DNA of 64,000 nt, taken from the NCBI GenBank assembly GCA_009746045.1, contig RPFO01001945.1, forward strand, positions 94,154 through 158,153, given 5' to 3'. Both the position numbers and the translations under genes were made by a program. The notes under the pieces are model-generated. The model did no database searches. It was not told the DNA's origin and worked only from the letters and a program-made list of their open reading frames with translations. The stretch's first letter is position 1, and the number at the start of each line of letters is the position of its first letter. The DNA comes from Mesostigma viride. Lineage: Eukaryota > Streptophyta > Mesostigmatophyceae > Mesostigmatales > Mesostigmataceae. This document shows positions 9,915 through 20,336 of the stretch, one piece after another.

Positions 9915-10796
9915 GCCAGCGGCCAGGGAATCACAGCACAAAGGTGTGGCAGCTGGTAGAACTTGAGAGAGCAATCCCACCGCTTCAGAGCATCAGGGCC
10001 GGCCTCGCCAAGCCGAGTGTGCAGAAATACGGTCAGGGCTGTCACAGCGGGTCGCCTACCGACGTCGCAATGCACCGAGGACCCAGTAATGCCACGTCAG
10101 AGCCACGCACGAGGGCAACCGTGGTGGGGTGGACCGGTAATACCCGCATGCAGCCATTCTCCAAGCAGCGTCTGAGACGTGGCCGGCGTACAAAAGACGC
10201 AGCTACGGCAGGCCCACCTCCATATTCCCTGGTATGCTGTCAAAACCGGAAGCCTTGAAAGGCGCAATGTTGGTGTACTTCAAACACCTCCAGCCTGGAA
10301 CCGGGTCAGAGACCGCGGCGATGTGCGAGCTTGACACATTCCGCCATGGAGCGCGCACCTGGGTCGATGCCGCTTAATACCCGCGTCGGCAGACCAGCGT
10401 GGTCTGTCAATGTGGTCCCACGGAATGGAAGTCCGACGTCACGGAGACTGGAGGACGCGCGCGCAGACGAGGGCGAGAAATGCGGAAACCCGGCGCTGCA
10501 GGCACAACAAAGGCGCACAACAAAGGTGGGCACAACAAAGGCGCATTTCATTACTGCATGGCTCACGATGAGGACGTCGCCAAGGGTATGAATGGACGTT
10601 CGGAAGAGTACGCTCTCTAGTACCTGTTCTTGGAGAATGCCGGCATGACGTCCAAGGCATGCTTTTCGCCGCGCAGTATAAATTTGCTTCAATTCACATA
10701 GGGGGCGTGGGTCATCGTCCATGGGCGCGCGTGCCGTACCTGACTCGGGGCCCAATATCCACGCAGATGTTGACGATGATGTTTAAGCGTGACTAC
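9915..10796. other. Upstream flank of the GT10 pseudogene, no gene recognised
   Basis: Shared with copy B (25440-26330). It contains a TATA-like AGTATAAATTTG near 10676 and no frame conserved between the two copies: the apparent 149-residue minus-strand frame (10306-10755) is broken in B by the absence of CATG near 10557. It may hold the promoter of the minus-strand GT10 gene. Confidence 0.5.
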
Positions 10797-11690
10797 AAGT
10801 TTTGCGGGCTTCGCCCGCGACATTAGAGCTTGTACTTTTTGTGGCCGGTCCCCGGCCAGGGAGCCCCGGCTAGGGAGATGTGAGTCACCACGTACCTCCG
10901 TCGAGTGCCAAGTGGCGCTAGTCCCGCCAAGGAGCGCGCGCTAGCTTTAGAGTTTCGACCACAAGATTCATGGAGTTTGGCCAAAGGGTGAAGGAAAATA
11001 ATCCGAAATGCAATGGAAGGCCTGTGAAGGTTCGAACCCGGTTCGTCACGAGTCATAAGTATAAATGTATGATGAGGTGTGCCTTGGCGCCTGAAGTCTA
11101 CGTAGACAAATCTACCTGAAGTTGCACAATATGTACATTGCTAAAAAGGGACAAACTGCGCAACCGCGCAGTGGACGGAGCTCGCGAACTACTTGCGGAG
11201 TTCAAGCTCCAGATTGACTGCTACCCCTGCACGGGAGCGCGATGCGCGCGGGGATGAGTGACCTCGCCAAACCCGCAGACAGCAGGGGAAAATCGCTTAC
11301 AGCCGTGGAGCAGAGGAAAATCCACGTGTGAGCTTCCTGCGCGTTTGTAACTGGTTCGCCAACAGAAAGTTTGGTCCAACAGCCCAAAAGTTTGCGACGG
11401 TTATATCTGGAGCTCGCGAACACAGGAAATCGCAGAGTTTTCTAGTAGGAGCCATCTGGGCATACGGACCTCTGCCAAATGGCTCATCTGGATGTAACGC
11501 ACAAAAACCCTCATAATATGGACGCCGTGGTTTGACCTTTTCGTGATTGGTCGCAACGAAATTTCGCGCAGCTCATTCGTCAAGCGGACTGTAAGTCGCG
11601 CCGCTGAGTGGCTGGAGCCGAAAGCCGTTCGAAAGAGTGTTAGCTAAAATTGTGCCAGGGCTGCGTTTTACAAATTTTAGTATATATGTT
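10797..11690. other. Copy A-specific 0.9-kb segment of unknown class
   Basis: Copy B passes directly from GCGTGACTACA to CATTGTCC (about 26333), whereas A has some 890 bp between. It includes a GCGGGCTTCGCCCGC hairpin near 10805 and a GGTTCGAACCC motif near 11031. No terminal inverted repeat, tail or reading frame of note was seen. It may be an insertion in A or a deletion in B. Confidence 0.5.
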
Positions 11691-12564
11691 GACACATTGT
11701 CCTTGGTGCCATCTTGATTGGAGGAGATTGGAGGTCGTGCTGTTCGTAATTTGCTGGCCACGCCTGGGCCACGTGACAAAAGTGAAAAAGCCCACAACAG
11801 GCCTCGCACAACCGTGCGTGATAATTACGGGATTTCTTATTCCGGGGCCCAATGGCCGGCGCCGCGCCAGACTCGCCCGCCTTTGGGCTTTGGGCGTCTT
11901 GGAATTTGGCTTTGGGCGCCTTCGAAGTTGGCTTTGGGCGTTTGCTCTTTTGGCAGATTTCTGCACTACACTGGTACTACGTAAAAAAGCACAGACTGGT
12001 GCGGCGTAACATTTTTAAACTTGGTAAAATTACCGCCGCACAGCCAGCCAGAACTGGACAAGGTGATGGCCGCAAGTAGTCGTTGCTGGGCTATCGTATT
12101 TGTAGCATGGGGCGTTTCACCGAGTCTACGGTTAGCATGATGGGGAGGATTCCTAACCTTCATTATGTGGGTTAAGTAGGGGTGCTCATAGTGGCCGGTT
12201 TCCCTCGCTTCCTTGTAAACCAGGCTCTGTGTCAAGATCACAGACGACCGGGTAAGTAGTTGTTCCAGTCTGTTCTAGTTTGTATGACGCCTGCTATTTG
12301 GCGTTCTTGTTATTGTCGTTCATCATCGCCGTGACCGTCGTGGCCAGCAGCGTGCTTTTTTTACATACCCGGATGGTGTCGACTTGTTTATTGATAGCGC
12401 ATTGGTGAATATCGCTGCATGCATGGAGGGATATCGGCTACAACCCGCGGGAAAGTGCTGGCTCCAATGTGCTTTTTGTATGCAGGATGACGGCACTGCC
12501 AAGCCGGAGACGAATATGACGCTCGTTATAATGCCAGTCATTCAGACCGACTGCGCGACTGGTT

Positions 12565-13690
12565 GTGGGATACACGTTCCTGGTTGTGGGATGTGTTCCT
12601 TGTTTTGGGATACTTGTTCCTGGTTGTGGGATGCACTTTCCTGGTTGTGGGATGTGTTCCTGGTTGTGGGATCCGGATACTTGTTCCTGGTGGTGGGAAA
12701 TTCGTTCCTGGTTGTGGGATACTCGTTCCTGGTTGTGGGAAACACGTTCCTGGTTGTGGGATACACGTTCCTGGTTGTGGGAAACACGTTCCTGGTTGTG
12801 GGAAACACGTTCCTGGTTGTAGGATACTTGTTCCTGGTTGTGGGCTACACGTTCCTGGTTGTGGGAAACACGTTCCTGGTTGTGGGAAACACGTTCCTGG
12901 TTGTGGGATACACGTTCCTGGTTGTGGGAAACACGTTCCTGGTTGTAGGATACTTGTTCCTGGTTGTGGGATACACGTTCCTGGTTGTGGGATACTTGTT
13001 CCTGGTTGTGGGATACTTGTTCTTGGTTGTGGGATACACGTTCCTGGTTGTAGGATACTTGTTCCTGGTTGTGGGATACTTGTTCCTGGTTGTGGGATAC
13101 TTGTTCCTGGTTGTGGGATACACGTTCCTGGTTGTGGGATACTTGTTCCTGGTTGTGGGATACACGTTCCTGGTTGTGGGATACTTGTTCCTGGTTGTGG
13201 GATACTTGTTCCTGGTGGTGGGAAACACGTTCCTGGTTGTAGGATACTTGTTCCTGGTTGTGGGAAACACGTTCGTGGTTGTGGGATACTTGATCCTGGT
13301 GGTGGAATGCACGTTCCTGGTTGTGGGATACACGTTCCTGGTTGTGGGATACTTGTTCCTGGTGGTGGGAAACACGTTCCTGGTTGTGGGAAACACGTTC
13401 CTAGTTGTGGGATACACGTTCCTGGTTGTGGGAAACATGTTCCTGGTTGTGGGAAACATGTTCCTGGTTGTGGGAAACACGTTCCTGGTTGTGGGATACA
13501 CGTTCCTAGTTGTGGGATACACGTTCCTGGTTGTGGGATACACGTTCCTGGTTGTGGGAAACACGTTCCTAGTTGTGGGATACTTGTTCCTGGTTGTGGG
13601 AAACGCGTTCCTGGTTGTGGGATACTTGTTCCTGGTTGTGGGATACACGTTCCTGGTTGTGGGAAACACGTTCCTGGTTGTGGGATAGTC
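12565..13690 (+). repeat. 21-bp minisatellite, left arm of the fold-back element
   Basis: About 53 units of TTCCTGGTTGTGGGATACAC plus G, with ATACTTG and AAACACG variants. The unit length is a multiple of three and lacks stops in several frames, which creates a false 434-residue frame. A reverse-orientation array of about 10 units is at 16650-16870 and one of about 7 at 14825-14990. Confidence 0.95.
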
Positions 13691-13829
13691 GAGCCTAGTT
13701 GTGGGATGTGTTCCTGGTCCAAATATAAAGGGGCACGGGAATTAGCAATAGCAGAGGGGGCTCGGGAATAACGTTAGCAGAGGGGCACGAGCACTAACGT
13801 TAGTAAAGGGGCGCGGGCACTAACGTTAG

Positions 13830-14425
13830 CAGAGGGGGTTGACACTATACGTACCAACTTGATTATTTGGGTGGTTATGCCCTTTCATATACGGCTTCAT
13901 GAGGCATGGCTTTACATTTCCCTTCCTTATTTAAGTGAATGACATGGGGAGACATGCTGTAGGACCTGGCGCACTTTGCCTGAGCAAGGTGTGACAATTA
14001 ATTCACCGCTATAAATGTGAATGGACCAAGTTCGTCGAAACGGGGAAATAACGTTACTTGATACTAGATTTAGGGAGGTCCTGTGTTCGTGACTTCCTGG
14101 TAGCTACTGTGGTTCCTCATTTTCGGTGTTGTCCGTGGAATCTCATATTTGGGCAGCTAGCCCCATGCACGTTGAGCGCTTACTGACAACAGTACAAGAT
14201 TTAGACGCGTAGGGGGGCAAGAATCAATTGTGCGTCGGCACGGTAGCTTGCATCATTCACGATTTGTGCGTTTTAATCGAAGGGCATCTACTTAGTTCGG
14301 CAGAGCAACGGGGGTTGTTTAGTTAGTAGTTAGTTAGTACTTACTTAGTTAAAATAGTTAGTCAGTTAGTTAGCTAGTGAGCTAGTTAGAACTTGATAGG
14401 TAGGTCAGGTAGGTAGGTAATTAAT
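13830..14425. other. Loop of the fold-back element, hAT-like fragment
   Basis: No gene. Around 14080-14230 the sequence resembles the 3' flank of the hAT transposase at 31190-31310, sharing GGAATCTCA then TTTGGGCAGCTAGC. A run of TTAG repeats (about 14315-14395) follows. Confidence 0.5.
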
Positions 14426-14740
14426 TAATTAGTTAATTAGACTCATGCTCCCGTTGGGGAGTCACGGAGCCCGAACTGCCTTTCATCCCTTTGTTTGCAC
14501 AACAGGAAGGAAGGTCAGAGACCCCCTTTCTCCTTCATGCTAGAGGCATGCCACAGCTGCGTGACTCCCAAACGGGAGCACGAGTCTAATTAATTAATCG
14601 AGTCTAATTAATGCCACAGCTGCAATCGGACACGCTAAACGATCCTACAAGATCTGTGGGTGCAACGAGACCCATGTGAGCTTATCATAACAAGGAGCGT
14701 GGGCAAGTAATGTGAGCATAGCCAAGACGTAGCATCATTG
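14425..14740 (-). repeat. SINE-like repeat with nested ultra-truncated insertion
   Basis: A diverged copy of the family at 2572-2850: the minus-strand 3' hairpin ends near 14443 and the TTAA-type tail is at 14420-14440. It is itself split by a 50-bp insertion at 14561-14610. Confidence 0.65.
14561..14610 (+). mobile_element. 50-bp ultra-truncated insertion with 13-bp target duplication
   Basis: ATGCCACAGCTGC flanks the insert at 14548-14560 and 14611-14623. The insert is only the last 25 bases of the hairpin-ended family (GTGACTCCCAAACGGGAGCA then CGAGT) plus a TAATTAAT-type tail. Confidence 0.85.
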
Positions 14741-14824
14741 GATGTACAAGGAAATATTTAATAGCTCTATCTTGATGTGCGTGTAGGAATAACTGCATGG
14801 AGGAATAACGGCGAACATGTGAAG

Positions 14825-14990
14825 GAACAAGTATCCCACAACCAGGAACGTGCATCCCACAACCAGGAACGAGTATCCCACAAGCAGGAACGTGTTTCCC
14901 ACCACCAGGAACAAGTATCCGGGCACAACCAGGAACGACTATCCCACAACTAGGAACGTGTATCCCACAACCAGGAACAAGTATCCTCTG
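14825..14990 (-). repeat. Inverted short array of the 21-bp minisatellite
   Basis: Seven or so units reading CCACAACCAGGAACGTGTATC on the plus strand, the reverse complement of the array at 12565-13690. Confidence 0.9.
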
Positions 14991-15109
14991 CCGGCAGTGC
15001 CACCCCATGCAAGACCCCACAAGCCGTCCTTGCATAAAGGGGACATGCAGTCATCACAAGGAGTGGTAACTGCCGGCAGTGCCACCCCATGCAAGAACAC
15101 ACAAGCCGG

Positions 15110-15315
15110 AGTTACGTTAAATAGTGCCGGAACCTTTTGCCCACTGAGGCAAATCGGTCCGTCACACTATTTTGCCCGGAATAACCACTTCCGAGCACCC
15201 AAGTTAATTCGGCCGAATTAACTTGGGTGCTCGGAAGTGGTTATTCCGGGCAAAATAGTGTGACGGACCGATTTGCCTCAGTGGGCAAAAGGTTCCGGCA
15301 CTATTTAACGTAACT
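15110..15315. repeat. Perfect 206-bp palindrome
   Basis: Two 103-bp arms meet without spacer at 15212/15213 (centre TTCGGCCGAA), and every base pairs. Each arm ends in AGTTACGTT/AACGTAACT. A third, single copy of most of the arm is at 15441-15539 with ends GTTACGTT and AACGTAAC, so the arm looks like a small MITE that became an inverted dimer. Confidence 0.97.
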
Positions 15316-15445
15316 AAAACCTGTGCACCTTGGAGGTCAGGGGTTCGAATCCGGGCAGCTCCGGCGCATTTAGTGGTGCGTGCTCAGTGGCCTAGGCGGA
15401 TGTCTCATATTCAACCCACCCTCCACGAGGCCAGGTTTTAGTTAC
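15310..15445. mobile_element. 136-bp MITE-like element with 14-bp inverted termini
   Basis: GTAACTAAAACCTG (15310-15323) is the exact inverse of CAGGTTTTAGTTAC (15432-15445). The interior holds GGTTCGAATCC, which resembles a tRNA B box, but the surrounding bases do not form a T-arm, so no tRNA is called. It lies between two copies of the GTTACGTT-ended repeat. Confidence 0.65.
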
Positions 15446-15659
15446 GTTGGGTGCTCGGAAGTGGTTATTCCGGGCAAAATAGTGTGACGGACCGATTTGC
15501 CTCAGTGGGCAAAAGGTTCCGGCACTATTTAACGTAACTGCCGGGGACCTGCAGTCATCACAAGGAGTGGTAACTGCCGGCAGTGCTACCCCATGCCAGA
15601 ACCCACAAGCCATCCATGCAATCATCACAGGGAGTGGTAACTGCCGGCAGTGCGTGGCC

Positions 15660-16640
15660 CTAACGTTAATTCCCACACCCCCTCTGCTAACGTTAGTGCC
15701 CAGCCCCCTCTGCTAACGTTAGTGCCCCCCCCTCCTTTGCCAACATTAGTTCCCACACCCCTCTGCTAACGTAAGTGCCCTCCCCCCCCCTGCTATCGTT
15801 AATGCCCACCCCCCTTCACTAACGTTATTCCCTAGCCCCCTCTGCTAACGTTAGTGCCCGCGCCCCTTTACTAACGTTAGTGCTCGTGCCCCTCTGCTAA
15901 CGTTAGTGCCCCCCCAGTTGTACTGTGTAGTTCTACTCAGTACCCTAAATCCTAGTGTGGACGCCGCGCCGTCAGCATCTTTGCTGCGACGGAATCTTGT
16001 GAACGGCATCTAGCGTCGCGCCGAGGAATCTCGGACTATGTTAAGCAAGTCCAATGCACGATGATAAGTTAATGAGAAATAAATGCAACGTGACGGCGGA
16101 CGAGGTAGCCGCCTGCGTGTTCCTCTGCGTAGCACCAAAGCACTTGCCTCTCGACGAAGAGCGTTGGTATCCAAAACACATTATTGCAACTTGTACTCAA
16201 GAAAGAACATTTTCAAAAATGTTCCGGACGGGCCTGACAACGCCGTCGTCGAAAAGCCTCTACTATAATTATTTCCCCCCTATGCTAATAAACTTTAATT
16301 CCCACACCCCCTCTGCTATCGTTAGTGCCCGTGCCCCTTTACTAACGTTAGTGCCCAGCCCCCTCTGCTAACGTTAGTGCCCGTGCCCCTTTACTAACGT
16401 TAGTGCCCAGCCCCCTCTGCTATCGTTAGTGCCCGTGCCCCTTTACTAACGTTAGTGCCCAGCCCCCTCTGCTAACGTTAGTGCCCGTGCCCCTTTACTC
16501 ACGTTAGTGCCCAGCCCCCTCTGCTAACGTTAGTGCCCGTGCCCCTTCACTAAGGTTAGTGCCCGTGCCCCTCTGCTAACGTTATTCCCGAGCCCCCTCT
16601 GCTATCGCTAATTCCCGTGCCCCTTTATATTTGGACCAGG
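15660..16640. repeat. TAACGTTAGTGCCC repeats and intervening spacer
   Basis: Units of about 27-30 bp containing palindromic AACGTT occur at 15660-15930 and 16290-16640. The latter is the right-arm counterpart of 13730-13830. The spacer 15930-16290 has no recognisable gene; a 105-residue frame at 16054 has no visible domain. Confidence 0.8.
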
Positions 16641-16649
16641 AACACATCC

Positions 16650-16870
16650 CACAACTAGGCTCGACTATCCCACAACCAGGAACGTGTTTCCCACAACCAG
16701 GAACGTGTTTCCCACAACCAGGAACGTGTTTCCCACAACCAGGAACGTGTTTCCCACAACCAGGAACAAGTATCCTACAACCAGGAACGTGCATCCCACA
16801 ACCAGGAACAAGTATCCCACAACAAGGAACACATCCCACAACCAGGAACGTGTATCCCACAACCAGTCGC
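16650..16870 (-). repeat. 21-bp minisatellite, contracted array in the right arm
   Basis: About 10 units in inverted orientation relative to 12565-13690, between arm sequences that otherwise match. Copy number has changed about fivefold between the two arms. Confidence 0.95.
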
Positions 16871-17622
16871 GCAGTCGGTCTGAATGACTGGCATTATAAC
16901 GAGCGTCATATTCGTCTCCGGCTTGGCAGTGCCGTCATCCTGCATACAAAAAGAACATTGGAGCCAGCACTTTCCCGCGGGTTGTAGCCGATATTCCTCC
17001 ATGCAGCGATATTCACCAATGCGCTATCAATAAACAAGTCGACACCATGGTATGTAAAAAAAGCACGCTGCTGGCCACGACGGTCACGGCGATGATGAAC
17101 GACAATAACAAGAACGCCAAATAGCAGGCGCCATACAAACTAGAACAGACTGGAACAACTACTTACCCGGTCGTCTGTGATCTTGACGCAGAGCCTGGTT
17201 TACAAGGAAGCGAGGGAAACCGGCCACTATGAGCACCCCTACTTAACCCACATAATGAAGGTTAGGAATCCTCCCCATCATGCTAACCGTAGACTCGGTG
17301 AAACGCCCCATGCTACAAATACGATAGCCCTGCAACGACTACTTGCGGCCATCACCTTGTCCAGTTCTGGCTGGCTGTGCGGCGGTAATTTTACCAAGTT
17401 TAAAAATGTTACGCCGCACCAGTCTGTGCTTTTTTACGTAGTACCAGTGTAGTGTAGAAATCTGCCAAAAGAGCAAACGCCCAAAGCCAACTTCCAAGAC
17501 GCCCAAAGCCAAATTCCAAGACGCCCAAAGCCCAAAGGCGGGCGAGTCTGGCGCGGCGCGCCTGTCCTGGAGGCCATTGGGCGCCGGAATAAGAAAACCC
17601 GCCTAGTTCTACCACTGAAGTT

Positions 17623-17711
17623 ACAGTACCCGCGTTAAGTTACGTTCCCGCGTTAAGTTATACGACGTCCAGATTTTGGCGGCGATCGTAACTTAACGCG
17701 GGAATGACTGT
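17623..17711. mobile_element. 89-bp MITE-like element
   Basis: Ends ACAGT(...)CCCGCGTTAAGTTACG are inverted at 17623-17644 and 17687-17711, with three extra bases (CAT) in the right end. A second subterminal CCCGCGTTAAGTTA lies inside. No clear flanking duplication. Confidence 0.6.
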
Positions 17712-17744
17712 ACCTGTTTATTATTGTAGTGGATTATGGTATGC

Positions 17745-18365
17745 GCCAGGCACGTGCTCGCTTTGCTAGCATTGCAGGCCGTGCATGCCCCTGGCCTAGC
17801 GATTACGAACGAGCTTGGGGAAGGGGGGCCGACTAATTACATGCAAGCAGAATTTACTTAAGCTGACCTCATTTATGCCGACGACATCACGCTCATCGAG
17901 AAGCCGGAGTCTGCCCAACTTTGGCTGGACTGCCTGGCGCTTGAGGGTTGGGCGGTTGGTCTAGAAATCAGCCCCAAAACGGAGGCCCTGGCCCTCGGCA
18001 TGGCCGGGCCCCCACCCACACTCCCATTACAAGATGGCCTCTTAGACGACACCGAGGTCAACTACCCTATACTTCAGGCCGGCCGCTTCGATCAAGCTGC
18101 TCGGCAGTTGGCTTCCCAACTGCGAGGACGACCTGACGACACGGATCGGCATGGCATGCATGCCGGGGCAACTCCATGACCACCGCCGCTGGTGGAGCAA
18201 CCCCACCCTACCCCAGATCGTCAAGCGTGACCTCTTCAAAGTCGATCGTCATTCTGACGAATTCCTGACCTACGTAGGTACCGTACGGCGCCGAGACCTG
18301 GACACTGACGCAAGAGCTGGAGCAACGACTCGACGGCGACGTCACCAAGATGCTGCGCAAGGCCC
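17745..18365 (+). pseudogene. Non-LTR reverse transcriptase fragment
   Basis: From about 17870 the plus strand reads LIYADDITLIEKPESAQLW, containing the YADD catalytic box of reverse transcriptases, then GLEISPKTEALAL, the usual thumb-proximal segment. Upstream (17745-17860), LLALQAVHAPGLAITNELG fits the preceding RT helix but is followed by an in-frame stop just before the YADD segment. Downstream (18180-18300), RRWWSNPTLPQIVKRDLFK resembles the post-RT region. Frames are broken, both ends of the element are missing, and no target duplication was found. It is a dead piece of a different LINE family from the one at 32122-37282. Confidence 0.75.
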
Positions 18366-18934
18366 TTAGCATCCCCTTTGGTTTGCACATTAGTAATGAG
18401 GATTTGTAGGCTGATTTGCCCTATGTTTCCCACATTATATTAGGCACAGGGGCCTGGGCCTAGCCGGGCACCGGGACCGCACAGAACAGGTAAACACATC
18501 AGATAGACTATAGCTGGCACCATGAAGCCCGCCCAGCCTGGGTGATATGTCCTCACCTGGCGTGCCCCAGGCGCCCGCGCGAGGCAGGGCCGCCACCCGC
18601 GGACTTTTCGTGATAGGCTCGGCATGGACATGTGCTACACTAGACGTGACGGGCTCACACCCGGCCGGGCAGCCTCCTGGTTTGCCTGTAATCTGAAGGC
18701 AGATGGTACGCAAGGATAATAGATGGCAAGTAGTGATGAAGGAGACCACCCCTAAGTCTGTGGGGGCTCCGCGTGTGACCGCGTATGGCATTCATTCATA
18801 GTGATTCGGACCGTGAGCTAGGACCTAGATAGCTTACACCATCCATTCCATCCCATGCTCCCCTCCCACTGATGATGAGGACTTATGCTCACGTGACGCA
18901 GTAACGTGTCTAAATTAATTAATTCTCGATCGGG

Positions 18935-19130
18935 GCTGGTCTTGTGGCGGATGTAGTCGGGTCACTGCTGGTCGCGGCGTTGCTGCTGCTGGGCTGGCGT
19001 CAGGTCGTCGTCAAGCAACCAGGGGGCTGGGGTGCACGCCAGCTTAGCTTGCGGCGAGAGATCGAGGAACCTGACTCCGGCTGCGATGTCACTGAACGGT
19101 AAGGACCACTGGCGGGGGCCCGGCCTTGCG
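18935..19130 (-). pseudogene. Remnant of a LINE ORF1 C-terminal domain (copy B)
   Basis: Paralogue of 2185-2400 with the LDDDLTPAQQQQRRDQ-type segment around 18967-19020. It differs from A by a CTG unit and by lacking the AATT/TTAA insertion. Confidence 0.6.
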
Positions 19131-19317
19131 TAGCTAGGGTATCCGTACCACGTTACCTACGTGCATGGACAAGGTGGCACCTGCACATAGGGTTATAGCG
19201 AAATGTGTTGTATGACATGGTTGGTGGCCTTATTAGTACATTAGGTAGTATGCCCACCCCTACCCCCTTAATTGGTTGCTTTTTACCAACGGTACCCCTA
19301 TGGGCTGTACTGGGTGT

Positions 19318-19590
19318 AATTAATTAATTATTTAATTAAACACGTGCTCCCGTTGGGGAGTCACGGAGCACCGAAGTGCTTTTAATCCCTGTGCGTGCAC
19401 TACAGGAGAAAGGGCAGAGACCCCCAGTCTCCTTCATGCCAAAGGCATGCCACAGCTGCATTCGGGCGCGCTAGCTAAAAGGACAGGCTAACGATCCGGC
19501 AAACTGTGAGTGCAATAAGACCCATGTAAGCGTGGCATAACAATTAGTAGCGTGGGCAAGTAATCTGAACGTAGCCAGGGCGTAGCATGG
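19318..19590 (-). repeat. SINE-like repeat with terminal hairpin (copy B)
   Basis: Counterpart of 2572-2850, with the same hairpin and TTAA-type tail. It carries a TTA insertion near 19543. Confidence 0.7.
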
Positions 19591-19876
19591 CTGTACTAGA
19601 ACTAGGCTACGGCTATGGCTGGTTGTGTACCGTGCGTTTGCGGCACGTGACTAGGTACTGGGTGTAACTGCTGGTATACATACCCAACCAAATGATGACC
19701 CCAATGGCTCAAACTATTCAGCAACTAATTGTTTATCATCCCTGAAGTGGTAGGTGCATGCCTAGCTCTTATAACATAATTCAAAATGCACATTAATTCT
19801 ACCAAAAATGAAAACGCGCGCCTTGACCCCCGGCCCTGACTTTGACGGCAGTTATACATGGCCTATATATGTAAGG

Positions 19877-20305
19877 GCGGAGCGGGCCAAGCTCCTGGCC
19901 TACGGCGACGTCGGGCACCATCGTGTGGTGCCCTTTGTCCTGGAGGAGTTTGGGGCCATGGGGCCCCTGACCTCCGCCTTCTTCAAGGAGTGTTGCCGGC
20001 TCCGGGAGGACCGGCTGGACCTGGAGGGCCAGCGGGCCCCATGGTCGGCGCGGACCTGGACGTCATATTGGCGTCAGCGCTTGTCGGTGGCGCTGACTCG
20101 GGCCATGGCTGACATCATGCTCCGCCCGTCCGCCGTACGCGGGCTGATTTTGCGGTGCAGCAGGGCTATTAGGTTCCTCCCGTTAGGCGTTTCCATTGGT
20201 CTTATCGTAGTATAGAGCTTTGACATGGCTCTGTATATAGGTTTATAGCTGGGCGTTTGCTTTGGTTTGAGTGATTTCACTCTGCTGTAAGTAATTATAT
20301 TTTTA
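19877..20305 (+). mobile_element. Truncated LINE fragment (ORF2 C-terminal tail) with target duplication
   Basis: ATATATGTAAGG occurs at 19865-19876 and 20306-20317; copy A has one such site (about 3114-3125). The insert encodes ERAKLLAYGDVGHHRVVPFV then LEEFGAMG..FFKECCRLRED, the kind of sequence found at the C-terminal end of many algal non-LTR ORF2 proteins, ending near 20155. The rest is 3' UTR. It is 5'-truncated and inactive. The family assignment is by resemblance only. Confidence 0.75.
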
Positions 20306-20336
20306 ATATATGTAAGGTTGTGATATACCGACCCGA

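Larger units (their letters stand above)
1..11828. repeat. Segmental duplication, copy A
   Basis: Positions 1-117 plus 2076 to about 11828 match 18714-26446 (copy B) in direct orientation at very high identity, with a few further matching bases at 37304-37318 beyond elements inserted at the end of B. Copy A carries material absent from B: an ORF1-bearing element (118-2075), a much longer GGGA array, an 852-bp minisatellite block (4965-5816), a 1005-bp insertion (6594-7598), a 43-bp inverted duplication (8387-8429) and about 0.9 kb at 10797-11690. The left end runs out of the window, so its true start is unknown. B is closer to the pre-insertion state at most of these sites. Confidence 0.93.
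11829..17600. mobile_element. Fold-back-like element with long inverted arms
   Basis: The left end begins GGGATTTCTTATTCCGG (11829); the right end, read inward on the minus strand from 17600, begins GGGTTTTCTTATTCCGG. The arms stay alignable: 11829-12560 matches 17600-16870 inverted, then the 21-bp minisatellite (12565-13690 against 16650-16870), then TAACGTTAG-rich repeats (13730-13830 against 16290-16640). The loop (about 13830-16290) holds unrelated repeats. Long inverted arms made partly of tandem repeats with variable copy number are the hallmark of fold-back elements. No transposase was found, and flanking duplications are not evident. Confidence 0.7.

Noticed and set aside
10306-10755. 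149-residue minus-strand frame upstream of the GT10 pseudogene
   Set aside because: It is broken in copy B by a 4-bp difference and has no domain.
12384-13771. Frames of 394-434 residues with VVG/FLVV or TTRN repeats
   Set aside because: The 21-bp minisatellite is a multiple of three and open in many frames on both strands; the right arm has only about 10 units.
15335-15365. tRNA gene suggested by GGTTCGAATCC
   Set aside because: The bases beside the loop do not pair as a T-stem and no matching acceptor 5' strand is found upstream.
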